From a virus, in IMG/VR virus record IMGVR_UViG_3300044642_000328, positions 1 to 41,960 of that record: a DNA stretch of 41,960 bases; one strand, 5' to 3'. This document shows positions 19,585-27,600 of the stretch, piece after piece (position 1 is the first letter of the stretch; every line of letters begins with the position of its first letter). A program made the position numbers and the translations under genes. The notes below the pieces were generated by a model. That model was given only the letters and a program-made list of their open reading frames with translations. It was not told the DNA's origin and ran no database searches.

Positions 19585-20141
19585 TGGGTAAATTTGTAGA
19601 CTCAATCATAGCATTTAGAATTTTGCACATGCTGGTTCAAAATTTTGAAGACACACCTGCATTTAAAATGGGCATCATTGATAAAACAGGCAAAGAATTA
19701 ATTCCAATGCGAAATCTCAACACGGTAGAAAAGCGTGATGCTTATACATTACTGCACCGATTAGTGTTTAGACTAAAAAGAATTATAAACAAAGTACCTA
19801 TCGAAAATAAAAAAATTGCCTCTCTTGCTGCGGCGTATGCTTTGGTTAAAGAAGATCTTGCCAAAGGTAAAGAGTCAATTAATCTTGAAGAAAAATTCTT
19901 AAAGAAATTAGATGAAGATTTAACAGATGAAATTAACGAACTAAATGAAGCAATGGATAAAAATAAAATCCTATCATTTAGACAATTTTCCGAAGAAATG
20001 GGAGCAGTTGCACCGGCTAATAATGCTGCAGCAACAGGCGGCGTAGCCGGTCTAGATAAAGATGTTCCAGTAAGTAAGAAGGCTCAGAAAAAATGGACTT
20101 CTTCAAATCAAATGTTCCGAAGAGGTAAACCAAATGCCTGA
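19584..20141 (+). CDS. Conserved hypothetical phage protein
   Basis: This 185-residue protein has a predicted helical N-terminal half (FVDSIIAFRILHMLVQNFEDT; RDAYTLLHRLVFRLKRII) and a charged linker with an alanine-rich, low-complexity C-terminus ending in basic residues. It is a common neighbour of the preceding gene in T4-like marine phages. Function unknown. It overlaps the next gene by eight bases. Confidence 0.75.
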   Translation: MGKFVDSIIAFRILHMLVQNFEDTPAFKMGIIDKTGKELIPMRNLNTVEKRDAYTLLHRLVFRLKRIINKVPIENKKIASLAAAYALVKEDLAKGKESINLEEKFLKKLDEDLTDEINELNEAMDKNKILSFRQFSEEMGAVAPANNAAATGGVAGLDKDVPVSKKAQKKWTSSNQMFRRGKPNA

Positions 20142-20490
20142 GACAAATAACATACGAAGCCTTGACACCGATGTGCGTGTTTCAGTTTTAGAAACACAAG
20201 TCACCTCCATTTCAAGTTCCATGGAAAAATTGGAAGAAAAGATAGACACAAATTATGCGACACTGCATCACAGAATTAGCGATATGAGAGATGATTTACA
20301 TAAAGACATTGAATCTAAACATGATAAACTCATGGAAAAATTAGATTTTCAAACAAAAGCAAGTACAGAACAACATAAACAAATAGCCGAAAAATTACAC
20401 GCTGTTGAAAAATGGCGCTGGATGATAATGGGCGGTGCTATAGTTATTGGTTATGTTTTGGCTCACTTAAAATTGGAAAAGCTGTTCTAA
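20134..20490 (+). CDS. Membrane-anchored coiled-coil protein
   Basis: This 118-residue protein has a long coiled coil (about 15-88; heptad-like VSVLETQVTSISSSMEKLEEKI) followed by one C-terminal membrane span (WRWMIMGGAIVIGYVLAHL). The layout resembles XhlA-like hemolysin/holin-associated proteins, but also generic phage membrane tethers; I cannot decide between them. It ends 35 bases before a strong promoter region. Confidence 0.7.
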   Translation: MPETNNIRSLDTDVRVSVLETQVTSISSSMEKLEEKIDTNYATLHHRISDMRDDLHKDIESKHDKLMEKLDFQTKASTEQHKQIAEKLHAVEKWRWMIMGGAIVIGYVLAHLKLEKLF

Positions 20491-20494
20491 CTGC

Positions 20495-20523
20495 TTGACT
20501 CCTGCCTAAAATTATATTATAAT
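20495..20523 (+). promoter_or_regulatory. Sigma70 promoter upstream of primase
   Basis: TTGACT (20495-20500), 17-bp spacer, TATAAT (20518-20523): one mismatch from consensus at ideal spacing. It lies directly upstream of the primase ribosome-binding site and separates the late structural cluster from the early/middle replication genes. Confidence 0.88.
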
Positions 20524-20535
20524 GAGTGACTCTTA

Positions 20536-20552
20536 AAGGAGTCTCAATTTTG
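20536..20552 (+). promoter_or_regulatory. Ribosome-binding site that fixes the primase TTG start
   Basis: AAGGAG (20536-20541) is eight bases before TTG 20550. The upstream alternative GTG 20526 would overlap the -10 region of the promoter's transcript start and places the SD inside the gene. GACTC (20528-20532) and GAGTC (20539-20543) can pair across TTAAAG, so part of the SD could be occluded in a small hairpin. Confidence 0.7.
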
Positions 20553-21572
20553 TCATTATTCACTGATCTAAAATACTTAAAACTGATAAGTAATCGTCTT
20601 CCGCTTTTTACTCAAAAGAGCGAACGCCTATGGAATTGTAGGTGTGTTCTTTGCGGCGATTCTACAAAGAAAAAGAACAAAGCACGCGGATTTTTCTATC
20701 CATCTAAAAATGATTTATACTACAAGTGCCACAACTGTAGCGCAGCTATGCATTTTGGTTCATTCTTGAAGCAATTGGATAGCATGCAATATAATCAATA
20801 TGTAATGGAACGATATAATGAAGGCTTGCCCTCAAAGAAGCCGCATCAAAAGATTGAAGATAAATTTAAAATGGAACAACCAGTATTTGAGAAAACAGAT
20901 GAAACTCTGTTAGATAAATTATTGGACAGACTTGATACTTTACCAGAAGATCATGAGGCTGTGCAGTTCTGTTTGAAAAGAAAAATTCCGAAAGAAAAAT
21001 TCAAACGATTATACTTCATTAAAAATATGAAGGATATTGGACAATTAAGTGATAAATACAAAGATAAGATCACAACCGAAGAACCAAGATTGGTTATCCC
21101 CTTCTACAATAGTATCGGTCAATTATCAGGTGTAACTTGTAGAGCATTGCGAGGCGAATCATTGCGCTATGTTCTAATCAAAATTAAAGAAGATGATGTA
21201 CTGGTATTTGGTATGAACGAAGTAGATAAGACAAAACCTATCCATGTGGTTGAAGGTCCTCTTGATAGTTTGTTTTTACCAAACGCAATCGCAGTTGGTG
21301 GTACATCTTTTGGTAAGATGGAAATGGTTGGTTTGCCAAAAGATAAATTGGTTATGATTGTTGATAATCAGCCTCGCAATAAAGATGTTGCCCGTGTGCT
21401 TGACAAAATCATTGCGAGCAATTATAATGTGGTTATCTGGCCTCAGAACATTGAAGAAAAAGATATCAATGACATGGTGCTCAATAATATTGATCCTGTC
21501 AAAGTTATCTCTAAAAATATGTTCTCTGGCTTACAAGCTAAACTTAAATTTACGGAGTGGAAAAGATGTTGA
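20550..21572 (+). CDS. DNA primase, T4 gp61-like
   Basis: This 340-residue protein is counted from TTG 20550 (MSLFTDLKYLKLISNRLPLF). A zinc-binding domain is at residues 28-62: C-x2-C in CRCVLCGD and C-x2-C in YKCHNC. A Toprim-like part follows with VVEGPLDSLF (Glu and Asp), AVGGTSFG and MIVDNQPRNKD, the expected acidic motif residues. T4 gp61 synthesises the pentaribonucleotide primers on the lagging strand together with the gp41 helicase; this protein is of the usual length. It has its own sigma70 promoter. Its C-terminal coding region holds a second perfect promoter for the genes that follow. The N-terminus strongly favours the TTG start. Confidence 0.9.
   Translation: MSLFTDLKYLKLISNRLPLFTQKSERLWNCRCVLCGDSTKKKNKARGFFYPSKNDLYYKCHNCSAAMHFGSFLKQLDSMQYNQYVMERYNEGLPSKKPHQKIEDKFKMEQPVFEKTDETLLDKLLDRLDTLPEDHEAVQFCLKRKIPKEKFKRLYFIKNMKDIGQLSDKYKDKITTEEPRLVIPFYNSIGQLSGVTCRALRGESLRYVLIKIKEDDVLVFGMNEVDKTKPIHVVEGPLDSLFLPNAIAVGGTSFGKMEMVGLPKDKLVMIVDNQPRNKDVARVLDKIIASNYNVVIWPQNIEEKDINDMVLNNIDPVKVISKNMFSGLQAKLKFTEWKRC
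21400..21428 (+). promoter_or_regulatory. Perfect-consensus sigma70 promoter inside the primase gene
   Basis: TTGACA (21400-21405), 17-bp spacer, TATAAT (21423-21428), 12 of 12 consensus bases. It lies within the primase coding sequence (codons for LDKIIASNYN), about 138 bases upstream of ATG 21566. It should drive the DpnD-like gene and those following independently of primase. Confidence 0.8.
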
Positions 21573-22006
21573 GACAAATTGTGACCTTACAAGAAGACCC
21601 CGATACTAACGAATTGATATTGCCTCTTACCGATGAGATGCTAGCTGAGCTAGGTTGGAAAATTGGTGATACTTTGGAATGGCTCGATGGTAAAGATGGA
21701 AGCTGGTCTATTAAAAAGAAAGATAACACTGAAACTGAATTTGTACTTGTTGAATGTGTTTCTACATTCCGTCAACGGTATATGGTTGAAGTTCCAAAAG
21801 GTAAATCCGAATGGGCCCTTGATACAGTAACACTGAATGAGGCCATGGAATTTAGCCAAGAACATATTGGTGAGCAAATCATTAGTCACCGTGTTGTTTC
21901 GAAAGATGAAGTATTGGCTTTATGTGATAAAGACAATGACTATGCTAAAGCGTGGAATGATGAACACAAATTTAATACTTTCGTAACACCTTGGAAAGAA
22001 GAATGA
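21566..22006 (+). CDS. DpnD/PcfM-like protein with AbrB-like N-terminus
   Basis: This is a 146-residue protein. Start at ATG 21566 with CGGAG eight bases upstream; it overlaps the primase end by seven bases. Residues 1-45 (ELILPLTDEMLAELGWKIGD) resemble a SpoVT/AbrB-type swapped-hairpin DNA-binding domain. Residues 50-140 (FVLVECVSTFRQRYMVEVP, EWALDTVT, AMEFSQEHIGE, ISHRVVSKDE) resemble the DpnD/PcfM family. No enzymatic role is known for the family. A regulatory role is only a guess from the AbrB-like part. Confidence 0.6.
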   Translation: MLRQIVTLQEDPDTNELILPLTDEMLAELGWKIGDTLEWLDGKDGSWSIKKKDNTETEFVLVECVSTFRQRYMVEVPKGKSEWALDTVTLNEAMEFSQEHIGEQIISHRVVSKDEVLALCDKDNDYAKAWNDEHKFNTFVTPWKEE

Positions 22007-22728
22007 AAGTTTATATAAGCGGATATCGAGATCATTGGATCTCACCTTACACCATGTTAGACTACATGTTCTTCTGGACTGACTGGTCAAAGTGTTCTCG
22101 TTGGAAACTTGAACAAACACTAGAAGATGAACGTCGAGAAAAATCTCTGTATGTGGAACGTCCAGACTGGTGCGAAAAGTGGGTAGACCGTCTTACACCC
22201 ATCAGCCGAGGTATCATGTGGGTGCTAGATCGTGTGCATCCAGCGATCAACTATGTAAAGATTGACCGTTATGACACCTGGAGCATGGATTCGACCTTGG
22301 CACCAATCATCCTGCCCATGCTCAAGCAATTGAAAGAAAAAAAGCATGGCGCACCGTTTGTGGATGATGAAGATGTGCCCGAAGAATTGAAGTCAACCTC
22401 TGCACCGGCCAAAGAAAACGAATATGACACAGATGCCAACCATTTTGCACGTTGGGACTGGGTCATGGATGAAATGATCTTTGCATTTGAGTGCAAAGTG
22501 GATGACTCATGGCAAGATGCTTTCCGCGAAGGTGAACATGATATACTGTGGGTGCCAGTGGATAAAGATGGTAATGAAGTTGCCAAAGGTGACCACAAGT
22601 ACTGGCAAATGGGTCACGGCCCCAACGACACTTACAAGTGCGATTATGAAGGCATGAAAGTGGTAGAAACACGCATCCAAAACGGCTTTCGACTGTTTGG
22701 AAAATACTACCAAGGACTGTGGGATTGA
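22003..22728 (+). CDS. Conserved phage hypothetical, GC-rich gene
   Basis: This is a 241-residue protein. ATG 22003 overlaps the previous stop (ATGA); MKVYISGYRDHWISPYTMLD is the conserved N-terminus of a family frequent in phages of many hosts, with later motifs DRYDTWSMDSTLAPIILPML, HGAPFVDDEDVP and NGFRLFGKYYQGLWD. Function unknown; the many Trp and acidic residues do not identify an enzyme. Composition is odd: sampled 60-base lines are near 48-50% GC, against about 27% immediately downstream, so it looks recently acquired from a higher-GC phage. Confidence 0.85.
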   Translation: MKVYISGYRDHWISPYTMLDYMFFWTDWSKCSRWKLEQTLEDERREKSLYVERPDWCEKWVDRLTPISRGIMWVLDRVHPAINYVKIDRYDTWSMDSTLAPIILPMLKQLKEKKHGAPFVDDEDVPEELKSTSAPAKENEYDTDANHFARWDWVMDEMIFAFECKVDDSWQDAFREGEHDILWVPVDKDGNEVAKGDHKYWQMGHGPNDTYKCDYEGMKVVETRIQNGFRLFGKYYQGLWD

Positions 22729-22729
22729 T

Positions 22730-22897
22730 ATGAATGAAGATATACAAGCATTTGATACTTGGTTGTTTGATACTTTTAAATTAAGAGAATTACCCGATAA
22801 CAATATTAGAGATCTATTGTGGCAAGCATGGCAAGCTGCAATAGAATATGAACAAAATAAACCAATAAGAAAATATAGATGGGACGGCATTATATGA
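22730..22897 (+). CDS. Small hypothetical protein
   Basis: This is a 55-residue protein from ATG 22730 (MNEDIQAFDTWLFDTF). It has the pattern 'LLWQAWQAAIEYE' near residues 29-41, seen in small phage proteins of the Ea59/'WQAA' type. It lies immediately after the GC-rich gene and overlaps the ThyX start (ATGA). Codon use is AT-rich like the rest of the genome. Function unknown. Confidence 0.65.
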   Translation: MNEDIQAFDTWLFDTFKLRELPDNNIRDLLWQAWQAAIEYEQNKPIRKYRWDGII

Positions 22898-23559
22898 AAG
22901 TGGAAATTATTTCCTATTCACAGCCAGCACAATACTTTGCAGAAAATATGACGGAACTTGTAGCATTTTGTGCTCGAGTTTCTAATCCATCTAATCAAAA
23001 CAATAAAGGCACATCTGAAAAATTAATTAAATATTTGATTGCCAACAAACATTGGTCTCCTTTGGAGATGGTATCATTGACACTTGAGATTGAAACAACA
23101 CGAGACATTGCAAGACAAATGCTTCGCCATCGTTCATTCTCATTTCAAGAGTTTAGTCAGCGTTATGCTGACCCTACGCAAGATTTAGATTTCGTAACTC
23201 GCGAAGCAAGATTGCAGGATACTAAAAATAGACAAAACTCTATTGAGCTAGACGTACTAAATAATCTAGAACATAGAGAATTAAATAATTGGTGGGAAGA
23301 AAAACAACGAGAAATTATTAAACTGACAAGAGAAGTTTATAAACAAGCAACTGATATGGGAATTGCAAAAGAACAAGCTCGAGCAGTTCTTCCTGAAGGT
23401 TTAACAGTTTCTAAGCTTTATATGGCCGGGACTCTTCGTAGTTGGATTCACTATATTCAACTTCGTTCGGAAAATGGCACACAAAAAGAACACATTGAAG
23501 TTGCCAAAGCATGCGCTAAGGTGATTGCTGAGGTGTTCCCTATGTCTGCAGAATTGTAA
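22894..23559 (+). CDS. thyX: FAD-dependent thymidylate synthase ThyX
   Basis: This is a 221-residue protein. It makes dTMP from dUMP using methylene-tetrahydrofolate and reduced FAD. The signature RHRx7S is present as R78-H79-R80...S88 (RHRSFSFQEFSQRY). A later LPEGLTVSKLYM...LRSWIHYIQLR segment carries the dUMP-binding arginines. Length is normal. Start at ATG 22894 (MKVEIISYSQ) overlaps the previous stop. With RNR and dCMP deaminase elsewhere in the window it forms the phage's own dTTP supply route. Confident. Confidence 0.96.
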   Translation: MKVEIISYSQPAQYFAENMTELVAFCARVSNPSNQNNKGTSEKLIKYLIANKHWSPLEMVSLTLEIETTRDIARQMLRHRSFSFQEFSQRYADPTQDLDFVTREARLQDTKNRQNSIELDVLNNLEHRELNNWWEEKQREIIKLTREVYKQATDMGIAKEQARAVLPEGLTVSKLYMAGTLRSWIHYIQLRSENGTQKEHIEVAKACAKVIAEVFPMSAEL

Positions 23560-23565
23560 AATTGC

Positions 23566-23597
23566 AATACTAATAAATAAAAGAACAAAATAGTATT
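23566..23597 (+). promoter_or_regulatory. AATACTA/TAGTATT inverted repeat around a late-type box
   Basis: AATACTA (23566-23572) and TAGTATT (23591-23597) form a 7-bp inverted repeat with an 18-bp centre that contains AATAAATA (23572-23579). The box is the likely late promoter for the next structural gene. The repeat could be a transcript hairpin or a protein site; weak evidence. Confidence 0.4.
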
Positions 23598-23602
23598 ACC
23601 AC

Positions 23603-23959
23603 ATGACAACCAAAGTAACTTTAGCAAATTTTGATAGTAGGCTTATAGCATTAACACAAGGCCAAATTTTAGACGGCCCAACAATTGCCAACGTAATAGT
23701 AACGGATTCTAGTTATGTTTCATCTGGAGGTTCATTATCTAATGTTACTGGTGGATATTTAAAGATATTAGGAACAAATTTTGAAATAGGGTGTCAAGTC
23801 TCAGTAAGACGAGGCGCTTTAAAAACAGCAACAACTGTCACACGTGTTGACTCTACGGAAATTAGAGCATCTATGCCATCATCGAATGTAGGTATTAATT
23901 TATTATTTGTGACCAACCCAACCGGCGCATCTGCGGTAACAAGTATAACTTACGTATAA
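23603..23959 (+). CDS. Small virion protein with IPT/TIG-like domain
   Basis: This is a 118-residue protein. Residues 25-118 have the IPT/TIG immunoglobulin-like pattern: VTGGYLKILGTNF, VTRVDSTEIRASMP, LLFVTNPTGASAV. It is paralogous to the N-terminal domain of the next protein (IVDSQY...GGGYIIINGQSF). Preceded by a late-type AATAAATA box. Likely a tail or capsid decoration protein; the exact place is unknown. Confidence 0.75.
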   Translation: MTTKVTLANFDSRLIALTQGQILDGPTIANVIVTDSSYVSSGGSLSNVTGGYLKILGTNFEIGCQVSVRRGALKTATTVTRVDSTEIRASMPSSNVGINLLFVTNPTGASAVTSITYV

Positions 23960-23961
23960 AA

Positions 23962-26865
23962 ATGACAACAAAACTAACGGTAAATAATTTAACTCCAGAA
24001 ACTCTAGCAGCAATATCTGGTCCTCGCATTAGTAATGTACAAATAGTAGACAGTCAATACAACACACTTGACGATACTGCTGCTAATGTGGGAGGGGGTT
24101 ACATTATTATTAATGGTCAAAGTTTTAATAGCGCCGCTCAAGTTCTAATAGATCAAACACCTGCAACAACTATTACCTGGGTATCCAATACGCAAATACG
24201 AGCAGAAATTCCCGCTTCTACGGAAGGTGCAAGCAAATCTGTATATGTAATTAATCCGGATGGATCTTTAGCATTACTTGTTAACGGGCTTACGTACTCA
24301 GCTTTCCCTGCTTGGAGTACGGGTAGTACATTAACATCAAGTGAAGCGTTGGTGCCAATATCTATACAATTAAGTGCACCTTCTGCAACAGTGTATACTT
24401 TGGCTGCGGCAAACACCTTGCCTTCTTCATTATCATTATATGCAAACGGATTAATTGCAGGCACAGTTGCGGCAAATACCACAACCAATTATAACTTTAC
24501 AGTAAATGCTAAAGACGCAGAGAATCAAGATACATCTAGAAATTTTACATTGCCAATTACACGAAATGTCGAACCTGCTTGGACAACTGCTGCTAATCTA
24601 GGATCAGCACTTGTAAACGAGAATTATTCAAATACTCTTGTTGCAACAGACCTATCCAGTATAACATATTCTGTTGCAGTAGGATCTTCTCTACCTGCAA
24701 ACCTCACACTTGCAGCAAACGGTTTGTTATCTGGTTCCGTTTCTTCTGCTAATACATATTCATTTGCTATAGTTGCAACTGATACTGCAAATCTATCTAA
24801 CACCAGAACATTTTCAATATCTATTACGCAGGGGGAACCATACTCACCATATACTACTTTATTATTGAACGGCGAAGGTACCGCATCAACTAATGGGGCC
24901 AACAACAATGTATTCATAGATAGTAGCACCAATAACTTTAATATACAAAGAAATGGTAATACAAGTCAAGGTACTTTTAGTCCGTATGGTAGTAATTGGA
25001 GTAACTACTTTGATGGTACTGGGGATTATTTAAATACTCCCTATTCAGCAACAATGTTGTTCAGTGCAAATAATTTTACAATAGAAGCATTTATATATCC
25101 AACAACAGCCGGTGTGTTAAGAGGTGTTTGTAATAACTGGCAATCAGGCGGTGAATTTTATCTTGATATTACTTCCGGCAACGTTATGAGATTTGGATAC
25201 AATAATGCGGCTTCAGGTCTTGGTACAGTAGACTATATAGGCACTACTCAAATTAGTGCTACTGTTTGGACTCACGTAGCTGTTGTAAGAAACGGAAACA
25301 GCTTATCTATGTATATTAATGGTGTACTAGATGCAAGTGGAAGCAGGGATGTTACTGGTCAAACTCTTTATTATTATAATGGCGCTAATAAGGATTTTAG
25401 AATAGGTGTTAGTGCAGATTTAACTGGGTACTTTACTGGATATATTAGCAACCTACGAGTAGTTAATGGTACAGCAGTCTATACCTCAGCATTCACCCCA
25501 CCTACTTCACCACTAACAGCAATAGCAAACACAAGTTTATTGACATGTCAATCAAATAGGTTAATTGATAAAAGTACTAACAATTTTACATTAACTAGAA
25601 ACGGTGATGTATCAGTTCAAGCCTTCCATCCATTTTTACAATCTGCAACAAATTATACTCCTAGCGTTAATGGTGGTAGTGCATACTTTGATGGTACGGG
25701 TGACTATTTAACGGCGTTATATAATTCTAATTATAATATACCTGCAAGCACACCATTCACTCTTGAAGGTTGGGCGTACACTACAGCTACCTCAGAGTTT
25801 CATTTTGTAAATAGAAATTGGAACTACGGTGGTACCGGGCCAACTTATGCGTTTTATTTAGCTAGTGGAACTACTCCAAATTGGAGTATCGCGGGTGCAG
25901 GTTCTGCTACTTATGTTATGATGAATCCTGGTACAGCAGGAATACTTGGACAATGGAATCATTATGCTTGGACAAGAGATGCCAATAATGTTTGTAGAAT
26001 CTTTACGAACGGAGTTGAAGCAACCGGATCAACTAGAACAGATTCCCAAGCATTGACCTCTAGTTCGGGTAATATGTTTATTGGAGTTTCTAGTAATTTA
26101 GCTTCAAACTATACAAATGGTTATCTTTCAGATTTACGACTTGTGGTTGGTACTTGTATATATACCGGTAACTTTATACCACCCACAAGTCCACTAACAG
26201 CAATTGCAAATACAAGTTTATTGACAAATTTTACTAATGCAGGTATTATTGACCAAACCGGTAAAAATAATTTAGAAACTCTTGGCGGCGCACAATTAAG
26301 TACCGCGGTTAAAAAGTATAACAACGCTAGTATATATTTTGATGGAACTGGGGATTACTTATATTCACCTCCAAACTTAAATTATGCTATGGGTTCTGGT
26401 AACTTTACAATAGAATTTTGGTACTATCCTGTTACACATACCAACACTGACCCTACTATTATGGGAAATTATAACGCAACATGGACAAGTAACAAATGGG
26501 CATTTCACGCTCCACATGCTAGTTATGCTAGTAAGTATAGTTTTTGGGTGAATAATTATGCAGCTGGTTCAGCAATATTAGTTAGCACATCTAATATAAC
26601 GAACGGTGCTTGGGCACATATAGCAATAACACGTTCAGGTAGTACATGGAGAATGTTTGTCAATGGTACTATACAAGCTACTACTACGTCAAGCGTGGCA
26701 TTAGACGGTGGCACTGCGGCAAGTATGGATGGATTCTACATTGGTGCTAATTTCTATTCAAGTGGTGGAGGACGACATATAAATGCCTACATAGACGATT
26801 TAAGAATCACTAAGGGATATGCACGATATACAGCTAACGTTACTCCCCCTACTGCTATAACTTGA
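23962..26865 (+). CDS. Large adhesin-like virion protein: IPT, Ig-like, three LamG domains
   Basis: This is a 967-residue protein. Order: IPT/TIG domain (about 20-112), two putative Ig/cadherin-like repeats (115-205 and 206-290; YTLAAANTLPSSLSLYANGL, YSVAVGSSLPANLTL), then three laminin-G/concanavalin-like domains, each beginning FDGTGDYL at about residues 349, 575 and 792 and ending in DLR(V/L/I)-type strands followed by TPPTSPLTA. LamG folds commonly bind glycans, so a host-surface binding or fibre role is likely. The start lies two bases after the preceding stop. Domains recognised by motif, not by search. Confidence 0.82.
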   Translation: MTTKLTVNNLTPETLAAISGPRISNVQIVDSQYNTLDDTAANVGGGYIIINGQSFNSAAQVLIDQTPATTITWVSNTQIRAEIPASTEGASKSVYVINPDGSLALLVNGLTYSAFPAWSTGSTLTSSEALVPISIQLSAPSATVYTLAAANTLPSSLSLYANGLIAGTVAANTTTNYNFTVNAKDAENQDTSRNFTLPITRNVEPAWTTAANLGSALVNENYSNTLVATDLSSITYSVAVGSSLPANLTLAANGLLSGSVSSANTYSFAIVATDTANLSNTRTFSISITQGEPYSPYTTLLLNGEGTASTNGANNNVFIDSSTNNFNIQRNGNTSQGTFSPYGSNWSNYFDGTGDYLNTPYSATMLFSANNFTIEAFIYPTTAGVLRGVCNNWQSGGEFYLDITSGNVMRFGYNNAASGLGTVDYIGTTQISATVWTHVAVVRNGNSLSMYINGVLDASGSRDVTGQTLYYYNGANKDFRIGVSADLTGYFTGYISNLRVVNGTAVYTSAFTPPTSPLTAIANTSLLTCQSNRLIDKSTNNFTLTRNGDVSVQAFHPFLQSATNYTPSVNGGSAYFDGTGDYLTALYNSNYNIPASTPFTLEGWAYTTATSEFHFVNRNWNYGGTGPTYAFYLASGTTPNWSIAGAGSATYVMMNPGTAGILGQWNHYAWTRDANNVCRIFTNGVEATGSTRTDSQALTSSSGNMFIGVSSNLASNYTNGYLSDLRLVVGTCIYTGNFIPPTSPLTAIANTSLLTNFTNAGIIDQTGKNNLETLGGAQLSTAVKKYNNASIYFDGTGDYLYSPPNLNYAMGSGNFTIEFWYYPVTHTNTDPTIMGNYNATWTSNKWAFHAPHASYASKYSFWVNNYAAGSAILVSTSNITNGAWAHIAITRSGSTWRMFVNGTIQATTTSSVALDGGTAASMDGFYIGANFYSSGGGRHINAYIDDLRITKGYARYTANVTPPTAIT

Positions 26866-26872
26866 TAATAAT

Positions 26873-27319
26873 ATGTGGATTCTAAGTTTTCTTCCTGATT
26901 GGATTTTTCATGCGATTGTAATTGCTGGTCTAGTAGCAGTAATCGTCGGGACATTTCTCAAATCAATACCAATAATAAATAACTACTCATTACCCATAAA
27001 GGTAATTGGATATATTGCACTTGCACTTGGAATCTTTTTAGAAGGTGGTCTTAATAACGAAAAAGTATGGCAAGCAAGAGTGAAAGAAGTTGAGGCAAAA
27101 TTGGCTATCGCGGAACAGCAATCTAAAGAAGAAAATGTTAAAATAGAAACTAAAGTTATAACAAAGACTCAGGTTATTAGAACTAGAGGAAAAGACATTG
27201 TTAAATACGTAGACAGAGAGATAGTAAAATACGATACTAAATTTGCACCTGGCGGAGTTTGTGAGATTCCTAAAGAATTTATTAAAGCACATAACGATGC
27301 AGCTGAGGCACCAAAATGA
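26873..27319 (+). CDS. Inner-membrane spanin (Rz-like)
   Basis: This is a 148-residue protein. Two hydrophobic spans (about 8-29 and 42-59) are followed by a coiled-coil periplasmic part (NEKVWQARVKEVEAKLAIAEQ) and a conserved end (CEIPKEFIKAHNDAAE) that is typical for marine phage i-spanins. It would bridge the periplasm to the outer-membrane partner encoded next and fuse the membranes at lysis. ATGA overlap with the lipoprotein gene is the usual i-spanin/o-spanin arrangement. Confidence 0.8.
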   Translation: MWILSFLPDWIFHAIVIAGLVAVIVGTFLKSIPIINNYSLPIKVIGYIALALGIFLEGGLNNEKVWQARVKEVEAKLAIAEQQSKEENVKIETKVITKTQVIRTRGKDIVKYVDREIVKYDTKFAPGGVCEIPKEFIKAHNDAAEAPK

Positions 27320-27579
27320 AATATATTAGCATTGCACTTTTAACACTATTGATAGGCTGTTCAACTACTGTGCCTGTAACTGCAAAGTTTCCAGAAGTAC
27401 CAGAAAGGTTAATGAAAACATGCCCTCAATTAGAAAAATTAGAAAACGACGCAAAGTTAAGCGACATATCAAAAACAATCACAATTAATTATTCAACATA
27501 TTATGAATGTGCAGTCAAGAATGATGGCTGGATAGAGTGGTATAATATTCAAAAGAATATTTTTGAATCTGTAAAATAA
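27316..27579 (+). CDS. Outer-membrane spanin lipoprotein (Rz1-like)
   Basis: This 87-residue protein has a short signal peptide and lipobox LLIGC (C15), so it is a predicted outer-membrane lipoprotein. The mature part (FPEVPERLMKTCPQLEKL, then INYSTYYECAVKNDGWIEWY) matches o-spanins of marine phages. It starts within the end of the i-spanin gene. The two together are the last step of lysis of a Gram-negative cell. Confidence 0.8.
   Translation: MKYISIALLTLLIGCSTTVPVTAKFPEVPERLMKTCPQLEKLENDAKLSDISKTITINYSTYYECAVKNDGWIEWYNIQKNIFESVK
27547..27568 (+). terminator. Possible hairpin at end of spanin gene
   Basis: ATTCAAAA (27547-27554) and TTTTGAAT (27561-27568) pair across a six-base loop, within the last codons of the o-spanin gene and before nrdA. 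There is no U-run, so termination is uncertain; it may be a weak attenuator or processing site. Confidence 0.3.
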
Positions 27580-27600
27580 AAAATAAAAACTGGAGAGAAG

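Noticed and set aside
25540-25551. Palindrome TTGACATGTCAA, resembling the endolysin operator
   Set aside because: It lies within the coding sequence of the LamG protein (LLTCQSN), with shorter spacing and no -10 at 17 bp; probably chance.
27541-27546. TATAAT upstream of nrdA
   Set aside because: No -35-like hexamer at 16-18 bp; nrdA could be transcribed from elsewhere, but this site is not supported.
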